From AP-15 sp963735445 (GTDB lineage Bacteria; Pseudomonadota; Alphaproteobacteria; ATCC43930; CGMCC-115725): DNA of 64,000 nt. The notes beneath the pieces were generated by a model. The model saw nothing but the letters and a program-made list of their open reading frames with translations, ran no database searches and was not told the DNA's origin. Below, piece after piece: positions 18,349-27,129 of the stretch. The translations under genes and the position numbers were made by a program. Position 1 is the first letter of the stretch. Every line of letters begins with the position of its first letter. The DNA lies in assembly GCA_963735445.1 (NCBI GenBank), contig CAVTLC010000011.1, forward strand, positions 48,729 to 112,728, written 5' to 3'.

Positions 18349-19758
18349 ATGTCTCCGCAGTTGCGCATCGACCCGCGCACGCGAGCACTGCTCGACGGGC
18401 CAATCGTTCCAACTCTGCTGCGGCTGGCGGCGCCCAATGTGCTGGTTATGATGGTCCAAGCCTCGGTTGGGCTGATCGAGACTTATTTCATCGGCTGGCT
18501 CGGGACCGACGCGCTCGCAGGCGTGGCGCTAGTGTTTCCGGCGGTCATGCTGATGCAGATGATGTCGGCCGGTGCGATGGGCGGCGGTATCTCCTCGGCT
18601 GTGGCACGGGCGCTGGGCGGCGGCCGCCGTGAGGATGCCGATGCCCTGGCCCTGCATGCGCTGGCGATCGCCGTCGTGCTTGGTCTCGTATTCATGGCCG
18701 CAATGCTGTTGGGCGGCCATTGGCTCTATGGGGCAATGGGCGGCAACGGGGCTTCGCTGGCGGCGGCAATGACCTATTCCAATGTCGTCTTTGCCGGAGC
18801 AATCCTGGTTTGGATCTTCAATTCGCTTGCGAACGTGATCCGAGGCACCGGCAACATGGCGGTCCCGGCGGTCGTGACTTGCGCCGGCGCTCTGATCTTG
18901 CTGCCGTTGTCGCCCTGCCTGATCCTCGGCTGGGGGCCGTTTCCCCGACTGGGTGTTGCGGGCGGGGCCAGCGCGGTTCTGGCTTATTACGCTGTCGGCA
19001 GCCTCGCCCTCGCCGGCTACCTGTGGTCGCGACACTCGGTTGTTCATCCGTCATTGCGCGGCCTCGGGTTCCGCCGGGGTTTGTTTTACGACATTTTGCG
19101 AGTGGGGGCGGTCGCAGCGCTGATTACGGCGCAGACCAACCTGACGATCGCGGTCGCGACCGGTTTTGTCGGCCATTTCGGTCCGGCGGCGATAGCCGGC
19201 TACGGCACCGGCTCGCGCCTTGAATACCTGCTGGTGCCAATCATCTTCGGGCTCGGCGGGCCGTTGGTGGCGATGGTCGGGACCAATATCGGCGCTGGCC
19301 GGCGCGAGCGCGCCTTGCGCATCGGCTGGATCGGCGCCGCGGTCGCGGCCGGGCTCGCCGAGTTCGTCGGCTTGACGGCGGCAGCCTTCCCGCACGGCTG
19401 GCTGTCGCTGTTCGACAATGATCCGGCGATGCTCGAGGCGGGGTCCGCTTATCTGCGTATCGTTGGCCCGTTTTACGGACTGTTCGGGCTCGGCCTGGCG
19501 CTCTATTTCGCCTCGCAAGGCGCCGGTCGGCTGCTATGGCCCTTTATCGCAAACGTCACCCGATTACTGATCGCAACCGGTGGCGGCTTTGTCCTGTTGC
19601 GCTGGAGCGGCGATCTGACCAGCGTTTATTTCGCGCTTGGTGCAGCTTTGGCGGCCTTCGGGCTGATTAATGCGGTCGCCGTAGCTTGCGGCAGTTGGTT
19701 TAGTCGAGAGGGAGACGTGTCCACAGTCCCGTCGGCGCGCGCTACAGCGGCGGATTGA
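18349..19758 (+). CDS. MATE family efflux transporter
   Basis: A 469-residue inner-membrane antiporter of the MATE/MatE family, exporting cationic drugs or metabolites with H+ or Na+. The sequence has about twelve hydrophobic helices in two MatE halves, beginning PIVPTLLRLAAPNVLVMMVQASVGLIETYF and with the second half opening near GVAAALITAQTNLTIAVATGF. I chose ATG 18349, 49 codons into the open frame, because the conserved first helix begins 20-30 residues after it and the upstream portion is not protein-like. It stands alone between a possible small membrane protein and a convergent SDR gene. Substrate cannot be predicted. Confidence 0.88.
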   Translation: MSPQLRIDPRTRALLDGPIVPTLLRLAAPNVLVMMVQASVGLIETYFIGWLGTDALAGVALVFPAVMLMQMMSAGAMGGGISSAVARALGGGRREDADALALHALAIAVVLGLVFMAAMLLGGHWLYGAMGGNGASLAAAMTYSNVVFAGAILVWIFNSLANVIRGTGNMAVPAVVTCAGALILLPLSPCLILGWGPFPRLGVAGGASAVLAYYAVGSLALAGYLWSRHSVVHPSLRGLGFRRGLFYDILRVGAVAALITAQTNLTIAVATGFVGHFGPAAIAGYGTGSRLEYLLVPIIFGLGGPLVAMVGTNIGAGRRERALRIGWIGAAVAAGLAEFVGLTAAAFPHGWLSLFDNDPAMLEAGSAYLRIVGPFYGLFGLGLALYFASQGAGRLLWPFIANVTRLLIATGGGFVLLRWSGDLTSVYFALGAALAAFGLINAVAVACGSWFSREGDVSTVPSARATAAD

Positions 19759-19806
19759 TGGCGCTAATTTTTTAAAATCAGCGAGTTTGCGGGGAAGGCC
19801 GGGCGG

Positions 19807-20562
19807 CTAACCGAGATAAGAGCCGCCGTTGACGTGCACGGTCTGGCCGGTGATGAACGCAGCGGCGTCTGACGCGAGAAATAATGCCGTCTTTGCGATT
19901 TCCTCAGGCTGGGCCATGCGGCCGAGCGGAATGGTGCGTGCCATCTCGGCGAGTTCGGCGTCGCTGCTCCCGTAACGCGGCTGGGCGGTGTCGGTGAGGC
20001 CGGGGGCGATCGCATTGACCCGAATTCGGTAAGGCGCCAATTCCAGCGCCATTGCCCGGGTCATCGACAACACGCCGCCCTTGCTCGCGACATAGTGGAC
20101 GCCGCGCGGCGAACTGCGGAATGCCGCGGCCGAAGTCAAGTTGACGATCGACCCCGGGCGGCCGGCTTCGATCATCGCCCGCGCCGCTGCTTGGGCGCAA
20201 AAACACGCCCCCTTGAGATTGACGCCGAGGACAAAGTCCCAATCGTTCTCGCTCATGTCGAGGAACGGGACGCGTGGAAATACGCCGGCATTGTTGACGA
20301 GAACATCGATGTGGCCAAGTTCACGCGCGACAAACGCAACCATGTTGCGTGCCTGCGCCGGATCGCCGATATCGGCCTGAACCGCGACCGCCTTGCCACC
20401 GGCGTTCGCCGCCTCGTCCCTGATCTGCGCCGCGGCATCGCGGTCGTCGAGCCAATTGATCCCGACATCTGCCCCGGCAGCAGCAAAGGCGAGCGCGATG
20501 GCGCGGCCGATCCCTTGCTGCGCCCCGGTGACAAGAACGGCCTTGCCGGCAAAGTCATGCAT
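19807..20562 (-). CDS. SDR family oxidoreductase (glucose/ribitol dehydrogenase-like)
   Basis: Classical short-chain dehydrogenase of about 251 residues using NAD(P)H. The cofactor loop TGAQQGIG (12-19), NNAG (90-93), catalytic Ser144, Tyr157 and Lys161 in YVASK, and the C-terminal ASDAAAFITGQTVHVNGGSYLG are all in place. ATG 20562 with GAGGGG upstream is preferred over the ATG 11 codons earlier. It lies 102 bp downstream of aconitase on the same strand and may be read through from it. Many members with this C-terminus are annotated as sugar or 3-oxoacyl reductases; the substrate is not determined. Confidence 0.88.
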   Translation of the reverse strand: MHDFAGKAVLVTGAQQGIGRAIALAFAAAGADVGINWLDDRDAAAQIRDEAANAGGKAVAVQADIGDPAQARNMVAFVARELGHIDVLVNNAGVFPRVPFLDMSENDWDFVLGVNLKGACFCAQAAARAMIEAGRPGSIVNLTSAAAFRSSPRGVHYVASKGGVLSMTRAMALELAPYRIRVNAIAPGLTDTAQPRYGSSDAELAEMARTIPLGRMAQPEEIAKTALFLASDAAAFITGQTVHVNGGSYLG

Positions 20563-20664
20563 CTGCTTGCCCCTCGGGATCGGCTCAGCCGTCAATGCGG
20601 CTCAGGGGCCGCCGCACCGACGCGTCTTCGCCTCAGACACGTCGGCAGATGGTGGACAAGACGA

Positions 20665-22938
20665 TCAGTTGTGAAACAGGTTGAGCGCCGAGCCTTTGCG
20701 GAACCACTCGAGTTGCGAGGTGCTGAAGGTGTGGTTGAGCTTTAGGGTCTCGGTGGTGCCATCGGCATGCTTAACGCGGCACTCGACCGGCTGGCCGGGC
20801 GCCATCTCTTCAAGCCCGACGAGATCCAGCCGGTCGTCGGCGCGGATGCGATCGTAGTCGGCCGGATCCTGAAAGGTCAGCGCCAACAGCCCTTGCTTCT
20901 TCAGGTTCGACTCGTGGATGCGGGCAAAGCTGCGGGCAATGACCGCGCAGCCTCCCAGCAGCCGGGGCGACAATGCGGCATGTTCGCGGCTCGATCCCTC
21001 GCCGTAATTATGGTCGCCGATCGCCACCCATTTGATCCCGTGCGCCTTATAGTCGCGCGCAATCTTCGAGATCATGACACCCTTCTCGCCGGTCAGCACA
21101 TCGACGCCGGTGCCGGCCTCGCCGGTAAAGGCGTTAGTGGCGCCCATGAACATATTATCGCTGAACTTGTCGAGATGGCCGCGATAGCGCAGCCAGGGGC
21201 CGGCCGGTGAGATGTGGTCGGTCGTCGTCTTGCCCTGGGTTTTGATCAGCACCGGGCAGTCGACAAAGTCTTTATGGTCCCACGCCGCCCACGGCTCCAT
21301 GATTTGCAGTCGCTCGCTGTCCGGGGCGACGCTCAATTTGACGGCGCTGCCATCCTCCGGTGGAGCGATGTAGGTGGCATGCCCCGCATCGAAGCCGTGC
21401 GCCGGAACCTCGGGCGCCGGCTTTGGCGGATCGAGCCGGAACGGCTTACCTTGCGCATCGGTCAAGGGGTCGGTCATCGGGTTGAACGACAACCGTCCGG
21501 CAAGCGCCATCGCGGTCACGATTTCCGGGCTGCCAATAAAGTTCATTGTTGTCGGCTGCCCGTCATTGCGGCGCGGGAAATTGCGGTTGTAAGAGGTGAC
21601 GATCGTATTCGGCACCGCCCCTTCCGAGGCGGCTCGCCGCCATTGGCCGATGCACGGCCCGCAGGCATTGGCGAGAACCGTTCCGTTGATGTCCTTTAGC
21701 GATTGCATCTGGCCATCGCGTTCGATCGTCGCGCGCACTGCTTCGGAACCGGGCGTTACCAGAAACGGCGTCGCGGCTTTGAGGCCGTGCGCCTTGGCTT
21801 GCTCGGCGACATCCGCCGAACGGCTCATGTCCTCGTAGGAGGAATTGGTGCAGCTGCCGATCAGCGCGGTCGAGATATGGTCGATAAAGCCGTTTTTCGG
21901 ATCTGCAACCTCGGCGGCAAGCTTGGAGACCGGCCGCGCGCGGTCCGGCGAGTGCGGGCCGACGATGTAGGGCTCCAGTTTTGACAGGTCGAGCTCGACA
22001 ACGCGGTCGTAATACTTTGCCGGATCGGCCTCGACTTCCTTGTCGGGTTCGAGCAGGTGCTGATTTTTCTGAAACAACGGCACCAGATCGGGCTTGCCGG
22101 TGGCTCGCAGATACCGCGCCATATGCTCGTCGGCTGGGAAGAGCGAGGTCGTAGCCCCGAGTTCCGCCCCCATGTTGGTGATCGTCGCCTTGCCGGTGGC
22201 GCTAATCGTGCGCGCGCCGGGACCGATATATTCGACGATCGCGTTGGTGCCACCCGAGACGGTCAATGCGCCGGCGACATAGAGGATCACATCCTTGGGC
22301 GCGGTCCATCCGCCTAATTCGCCGGTCAAATAGACCGCGATATGCCGCGGATAAAGGACTTCCCATGGCAGACCAGCGATGACCTCGACCGCATCGGCGC
22401 CGCCGACCCCGACTGCGCAGGCCCCGAGCCCGCCGGCATTGGGCGTGTGCGAGTCGGTGCCGATGATCAGCTCGCCGGGAAAGGCATAATTCTCCAACAC
22501 GACCTGGTGAATGATGCCGGCACCCGGGCCCCAGAAACCGAGGCCGAATTTGGCCGCCGCCGATCGTAAGAAGTCGTAGACCTCTTTATTTTCTTCCAGC
22601 GACTCGCGCAAATCCTCGCCGCCCTCGACTCGCGCTTGGATCAAATGGTCACAATGTATCGTCGCGGCGACCGCAACCTTGTCGCGCCGGGTTTGCATGA
22701 ATTGGAGCAGACCGGTCTGGCCGAGCACGTCCTGGAAGACGACCCGGTCGGGACGGAGGTTCAGATAGCTCTTGCCCGGCTCCATTTCCTGATGCTCGGG
22801 ATCGTCGAGATGGCCCAGTAGGATCTTGTCCGCCAAGGTCAACGGCTTACCCAGCCGGCGTCGGACCACGGCAAGATTGCGCGCCATCGTCTCGTAGACC
22901 TTGGCCGCCATTTCCGGGGTCGATTCGATCGATACCAT
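20665..22938 (-). CDS. Aconitate hydratase, mitochondrial (Aco2) type
   Basis: TCA-cycle enzyme converting citrate to isocitrate through a [4Fe-4S] cluster. The ligand cysteines are visible: C363 in GSCTNSS, and C426 and C429 in ANACGPCIGQ. Length is 757 residues. Both length and detailed sequence (MARNLAVVRRRLGKPLTLADKI, TDSHTPNAGGLG, FPADEHMARYL) match the mitochondrial Aco2 subfamily; most alphaproteobacteria I know carry the roughly 890-residue AcnA/IRP1 type. AAAGG lies nine bases before the ATG. A downstream SDR gene shares the strand. No symbol is given because acnA would mislead. Confidence 0.93.
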   Translation of the reverse strand: MVSIESTPEMAAKVYETMARNLAVVRRRLGKPLTLADKILLGHLDDPEHQEMEPGKSYLNLRPDRVVFQDVLGQTGLLQFMQTRRDKVAVAATIHCDHLIQARVEGGEDLRESLEENKEVYDFLRSAAAKFGLGFWGPGAGIIHQVVLENYAFPGELIIGTDSHTPNAGGLGACAVGVGGADAVEVIAGLPWEVLYPRHIAVYLTGELGGWTAPKDVILYVAGALTVSGGTNAIVEYIGPGARTISATGKATITNMGAELGATTSLFPADEHMARYLRATGKPDLVPLFQKNQHLLEPDKEVEADPAKYYDRVVELDLSKLEPYIVGPHSPDRARPVSKLAAEVADPKNGFIDHISTALIGSCTNSSYEDMSRSADVAEQAKAHGLKAATPFLVTPGSEAVRATIERDGQMQSLKDINGTVLANACGPCIGQWRRAASEGAVPNTIVTSYNRNFPRRNDGQPTTMNFIGSPEIVTAMALAGRLSFNPMTDPLTDAQGKPFRLDPPKPAPEVPAHGFDAGHATYIAPPEDGSAVKLSVAPDSERLQIMEPWAAWDHKDFVDCPVLIKTQGKTTTDHISPAGPWLRYRGHLDKFSDNMFMGATNAFTGEAGTGVDVLTGEKGVMISKIARDYKAHGIKWVAIGDHNYGEGSSREHAALSPRLLGGCAVIARSFARIHESNLKKQGLLALTFQDPADYDRIRADDRLDLVGLEEMAPGQPVECRVKHADGTTETLKLNHTFSTSQLEWFRKGSALNLFHN

Positions 22939-23141
22939 TGTCTAACCTTTCTTGCCGATACCTGCAGGCGTCGTGACGAGCCGCGCCTCGTCTACACCCG
23001 GAAAAGAAACCCTAGCCCGCAAAAGAGGATAGCGGACGAACCACACCGGGATGATGCCGGATGGCATCGCGACCGTCTAGGGAATCTGCGACGACAAAAG
23101 CTGCGGGTTGACCTGTTTCCAGGGCCGACCTCAGCCCTCGT

Positions 23142-24602
23142 TCAGCATATTGTCGCAAGCTCTGCTCGCGCCGCCGGCGTCTCGGGCAATACGGCCGGAA
23201 AGCGGATGGTGAACACCGCCCCGCCACCCGGGCGATCTTCGATGACGATGCTGGCGCCGTGCATTTCGACGATGCGTGCGACGATTGCGAGACCCAGACC
23301 GGCATGGCCGCTGCGTCGGCGGTCCCGCCGCCAGAACCGATCGAATATATGTTGCCGCTCGGTTTTTGGTACCCCGGGACCACGATCGAGCACGCGAATT
23401 GTTCCTTGCGCCGCGACGGCGAGCTCGACCGTCGTACCACGGGCGGTGTGCGCCAGCGCATTTTCGGCGAGATTGCGCACCGCCCGCGCGATGGCGTCGC
23501 TATTGCCGCGAACTCGGACCGGACGACGCGCCCCGGTCACCGCGAAGGTCTTGCCTTGCGAAACCGCAAGCGGCGCCAAAAACGCCGCGACTTCGGTCGC
23601 GATCGCTACAAGGTCGGCGGTTTCTCCCTCGGAGATAAAGAAACTATCGAGTTCGGATATCTCCAAAAGCTGGTTAACCAGCCGGCTCATGCTTTCGACA
23701 TCATGACGCAGCGGCTCGGCAAGCTCACGGTCCTCGATCATGTCGATTTGCGTGCGCAGGATCGCGAGCGGCGTGCGCAACTCATGGGCAGCGTCGGCGG
23801 TAAACTCGCGTTGCGCGCGAAAGCCGGCATCGAGCCGGTCAAGAGCGCGGTTCACTGCTTGAACCAGCGGTAGGACCTCAAGCGGCATCGCTGCTTCCGG
23901 CAATCGCAATTCCATGCGGTCTGGGCCAATCTCGCCGGCCAGGCTCGACGCCGCAACGACCGGCTGCATCGCGCGCCGGAAAATCGCGACATCGATCACG
24001 AGAAGTAACAGCAAGATAGGGGCCGTGACCCACCCGACATGGGTCAGGAACTGAGCGAGGATGTCGTCGATCAGGACATCGCGATGGAGGACGTCCTCGA
24101 CAACCTGGACCAGGATCGGGCGGCCGTGGAGATCGATCCTTACGGTCGCGCCGTAAAGGGCGACGCCCTTCGAGCCGTCATCAAAAAAGTTTACCGAGAC
24201 GCCATTGGACCGGACCGGTGCGATCGCCCCGAGCGGGTCTTGCTGGAAAAATTCGGTGGATTTGCCCTTTGGCGGAAGGTTCGCAATTGGTCTCTTTCCA
24301 GCTAAAGACGAGAACAACACCTCCCCTTTGTCATCGATCACCGCGTAGGCGGCTCGTCCGTAGCCCTGCGAGTAAAACTCGGCGATACCGGGGGGCAAGG
24401 ACAATCGCACGCTTCCGTCTGGCGCGATCGAAAGATAATTGACGATCTCCCCCGCCTGATCACGGAGCGCCTGATGGTGCAACAGCTCGACGGCCTGCCG
24501 CAGCATCAGGAACAGAGCCAGCGGGATACAAATCGACGTTGCGATGATCGCTGCCACATGCAGCGCAATGATGCGCGAGGTGACAGAGCGAAACCGAACC
24601 AC
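23142..24602 (-). CDS. Sensor histidine kinase (OmpR-type partner)
   Basis: A 486-residue inner-membrane histidine kinase. Two membrane helices (about 11-34 and 188-208) bracket a 150-residue periplasmic sensor region. A HAMP-like linker leads to the dimerisation/phosphoacceptor box AAHELRTPLA with His273, and the C-terminal ATPase has the N box (NLAENALAH), the G1 motif (DRGPGVP) and GLGLAIV. The gene begins immediately after the response-regulator stop, so the two are cotranslated. The layout is like QseC/PmrB-type kinases; the signal is not evident. Confidence 0.93.
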   Translation of the reverse strand: MVRFRSVTSRIIALHVAAIIATSICIPLALFLMLRQAVELLHHQALRDQAGEIVNYLSIAPDGSVRLSLPPGIAEFYSQGYGRAAYAVIDDKGEVLFSSLAGKRPIANLPPKGKSTEFFQQDPLGAIAPVRSNGVSVNFFDDGSKGVALYGATVRIDLHGRPILVQVVEDVLHRDVLIDDILAQFLTHVGWVTAPILLLLLVIDVAIFRRAMQPVVAASSLAGEIGPDRMELRLPEAAMPLEVLPLVQAVNRALDRLDAGFRAQREFTADAAHELRTPLAILRTQIDMIEDRELAEPLRHDVESMSRLVNQLLEISELDSFFISEGETADLVAIATEVAAFLAPLAVSQGKTFAVTGARRPVRVRGNSDAIARAVRNLAENALAHTARGTTVELAVAAQGTIRVLDRGPGVPKTERQHIFDRFWRRDRRRSGHAGLGLAIVARIVEMHGASIVIEDRPGGGAVFTIRFPAVLPETPAARAELATIC

Positions 24603-25283
24603 TCATTTTCTCTCGGAGATCAGGTATCCCACGCCGCGCAACGTGTGGATTTGAACCGAGGCGTCGACCTCAGCGAGCCGCTTGCGCAGCCGATGGATAT
24701 AGACTTCGACCGCGTTGGAGCCGATCTCCTGAGACAATCCATAGAGGTTGCCTTCGAGCAGGTTTTTGCCGACGACGCGTCCGCTGCGTCGCAATAGATG
24801 CTCGAGGACGGCGATCTCGCGCGGCGAAAAAAAGATCGGCTCCTCTCCGACGAAAACTTGGCGTGCCACGGTATCGAGAGTGACATTGCCCAGCTCTAAC
24901 GGAACACCGAGCAAATTGCCGGGTCGTCGCAGCAAGGCGCGCAACCGGGCGATCAATTCTTCGAGCGCAAAAGGTTTGACCAGGTAATCGTCGGCGCCAC
25001 TACCCAGCCCATTCACCCGATCCTTGAGGCTGCCGCGCGCGGTCAATATCAAAACCGGGGTCGCGTCGCGTCGCCGGCGCATCTCGCTGAGCACATCGAG
25101 CCCGTCAGCGTCCGGCAAACCGAGATCGAGCACGACAACTTCGAACCGATTGGTCTCGAGAATCTCGGTGGCTTCGGCTGCAGTGCCGATGACGTCGACG
25201 ACAAATCCGGCCGCCGTTAGACCTCGCTTGAGCAGTTCGGCGAAGCGTTCATTGTCTTCGATCAAGAGCAAGCGCATCGACAT
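24603..25283 (-). CDS. OmpR/PhoB family response regulator
   Basis: A 226-residue two-domain regulator. The receiver domain has the acidic pair E9-D10, phosphoacceptor Asp53 in VVLDLGLPDADG, the conserved Thr in ILTARG and Lys in VKPF. A winged-helix DNA-binding domain (about 130-223) carries SPREIAVLEHLLRRSGRVVGKN and YIHRLRKRLAEV. The kinase follows with no gap. Its targets cannot be inferred; the pair may be autoregulated from the 97 bp upstream gap, where I see no direct repeat. Confidence 0.94.
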   Translation of the reverse strand: MSMRLLLIEDNERFAELLKRGLTAAGFVVDVIGTAAEATEILETNRFEVVVLDLGLPDADGLDVLSEMRRRRDATPVLILTARGSLKDRVNGLGSGADDYLVKPFALEELIARLRALLRRPGNLLGVPLELGNVTLDTVARQVFVGEEPIFFSPREIAVLEHLLRRSGRVVGKNLLEGNLYGLSQEIGSNAVEVYIHRLRKRLAEVDASVQIHTLRGVGYLISERK

Positions 25284-25380
25284 TCAACCGTATCGGCTCG
25301 ATCACGCTTCTTTATAGACTGGGAAACCGCGAATCTGTCCCCATTTCGCCGCGACGGAACCCTAAAATCGGCGTCAGCGC

Positions 25381-26256
25381 TTAAATCGCGTCGAGTTGCC
25401 ACGCTACGTCGTTGCCGATACCCCATAAATAGCCAACATCCGTGTGGCCGGTGAGGACGTAAGCCCGTCCCTGATGCCGCCAATAAACCATGTTAACGTC
25501 CTGGCGGCGATTGACGGTCGGAGGAATGTCAGACTGTTTCGTCGAGCCGATAATCAGTGCCAAGGGGCCGATCGCCTTATTTTCGGTCGTGTAAACCAGT
25601 TGTGCCGCGGGCCGGCCGTCAACCACCACAAGCCGGGCACCGCGAAAGTTTAGTCCCCAGGGTTTGAGATCGGGCAGCCGCACCTGCTGCGTCAGGCTTT
25701 GGCTGATCTTTTGTAATGCTTCTCGGGTGTCGCCGGTTGCGGGAACATCGATCAGGGCATTCTCGCCGGTCCCGACGAAGAGTTTGAAATCGCCGGCGGC
25801 GTTATCGAGCCAAAGGTTATTGGCAACCGAAGCCTCGATCGCGGGAGCCGTCGAATTGCCGACGATCCCGGTCGGGAGAATCTTTCCCGCGCCGAGATAA
25901 ACGGCTCCGCCGCCGACCACAAAGCCCAACAATGAGGCGGCAATCGGCAGGGCGGCCCACCGCCGCAGCCAGGGCCCGGCGCCGGTCTTGCCCGGGCGCG
26001 ACGTAAACGGGACAACGCGAGGGGCCAGCTGTTCCGCGGTCTCACCACGAGCTGCTGCAATCAATCGATCAGGCAGAGGCGCATGCATGATTTCATCATA
26101 GGCCTGCCGCGCCAACTCGGTTGATTGGGCCAGAGCCGCCAGTCTCTCGCGCGCCGAAGGATCACTATCGAGCCAAGCTTCGATCTCGCGTCGATCCTGT
26201 GCCTCAATCTCGCCGTCGAGATAAGCGACGAGGCGATCGTCACTGTGCCTCGACAT
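25381..26256 (-). CDS. Anti-sigma factor (ECF regulator)
   Basis: A 291-residue membrane anti-sigma factor. Residues 1-70 form the cytoplasmic anti-sigma region (VAYLDGEIEAQDRREIEAWL). Unlike ChrR-like zinc anti-sigma factors, no HxxxCxxC motif is visible. One membrane helix lies near residues 105-127 (LPIAASLLGFVVGGGAVYLGAG), and about 160 residues are periplasmic, ending in GHTDVGYLWGIGNDVAWQL. It overlaps the sigma gene by 17 bp, the usual arrangement for a sigma/anti-sigma pair. The signal that releases the sigma factor is unknown. Confidence 0.88.
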   Translation of the reverse strand: MSRHSDDRLVAYLDGEIEAQDRREIEAWLDSDPSARERLAALAQSTELARQAYDEIMHAPLPDRLIAAARGETAEQLAPRVVPFTSRPGKTGAGPWLRRWAALPIAASLLGFVVGGGAVYLGAGKILPTGIVGNSTAPAIEASVANNLWLDNAAGDFKLFVGTGENALIDVPATGDTREALQKISQSLTQQVRLPDLKPWGLNFRGARLVVVDGRPAAQLVYTTENKAIGPLALIIGSTKQSDIPPTVNRRQDVNMVYWRHQGRAYVLTGHTDVGYLWGIGNDVAWQLDAI

Positions 26257-26818
26257 TGTTTCTACTCCTTTTTATCACTCCGCCGGACTCGAGCTGGGCT
26301 TGTAACGCTAGCCGGGCGCGAGCCAAGCGGCTCATGATGGTGCCGACCGGGACCTGCACTACCTCGGCAGCCTCTTTGTAGCTGAGGCCATCGACGGTGA
26401 CCAAAAGCAGTGCCGTCCGTTGATCCGGTGGGAGACGATCGACGGCACGCCGCACCTCGTCCAGGGCCAACCGCGCTTCGACCCGCCGCACCGGCTCGTC
26501 CGAGCCCAATCGTCCTTCGGGCACCTCCGTCTCTTCCTTGCGTACCTTCCGCGTGCGGATTTGATCGATCCATATCGTTTGCACGATTCGGAACATCCAG
26601 CTGTCGAAGCGGGTGCCCTCTTGAAACTGGTGACGGCGAGCAAGTGCGCGTTCGCACGCCGCCTGCACAAGATCATCGGCTTCGACCAACGAGCCTGTTA
26701 GTCCCCGCGCAAACCGGCGTAACCGTGGCAGCACTGCGATCAACTGGTCGCCAAACCGGCTTCCGGTTCCGTCCTCTTCCGCGGTGAGCCGTTCCGGCGA
26801 CTCAACCGATCTACGCAT
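26240..26818 (-). CDS. ECF sigma-70 family RNA polymerase sigma factor
   Basis: ECF sigma factor of about 192 residues. Region 2 is recognisable (VEADDLVQAACERALARRHQF...FDSWMFRIVQTIWIDQIR), and region 4 (VDRLPPDQRTALLLVTVDGLSYKEAAEVVQVPVGTIMSRLARARLAL) carries the helix-turn-helix. Start assignment is uncertain: ATG 26818 is the best codon, but AGGAGG lies 13 bases upstream and in-frame TTG codons at 26830, 26824 and 26821 are nearer to it; an ATG at 26857 has no ribosome site. The anti-sigma gene overlaps its 3' end. Such factors usually control their own operon. Confidence 0.88.
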   Translation of the reverse strand: MRRSVESPERLTAEEDGTGSRFGDQLIAVLPRLRRFARGLTGSLVEADDLVQAACERALARRHQFQEGTRFDSWMFRIVQTIWIDQIRTRKVRKEETEVPEGRLGSDEPVRRVEARLALDEVRRAVDRLPPDQRTALLLVTVDGLSYKEAAEVVQVPVGTIMSRLARARLALQAQLESGGVIKRSRNNVEAQ

Positions 26819-26870
26819 CAATGACAACGCGCCTCCTGAACTCTTATTCCCGGGCATCAGGCCGCCGCCG

Positions 26871-26894
26871 ACACGCTCGCGTTTCCTTGGTTCC
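26871..26894 (-). promoter_or_regulatory. Candidate ECF promoter for the sigma operon
   Basis: On the minus strand GGAACC (26894-26889) is followed after 15 bases by TGTC. GGAAC is the classic ECF -35 element; the -10 match is poor. It lies about 50 bp upstream of the sigma start, where an autoregulatory promoter would be expected. Confidence 0.25.
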
Positions 26895-27129
26895 GATAGC
26901 TACGCGAAATACGCGAACAACCGATGGTCCCAGCCTACCACGTCGACTGAAGACGCGAGAGCCTGATCATTACCCTTGTCGCTGCCGCTGGGCCTAATGG
27001 CAAGATTTGATCGGGATGCAGGGGTAACGACGCCACTGCGGCGCCGGTTGCCGGGGTTCTTGCTTCACAAACAGCGGCTGCCGCGGCATTGTGCGCCGCA
27101 TCGTCCGTCCATTCAGGAACCGTTTTGCG

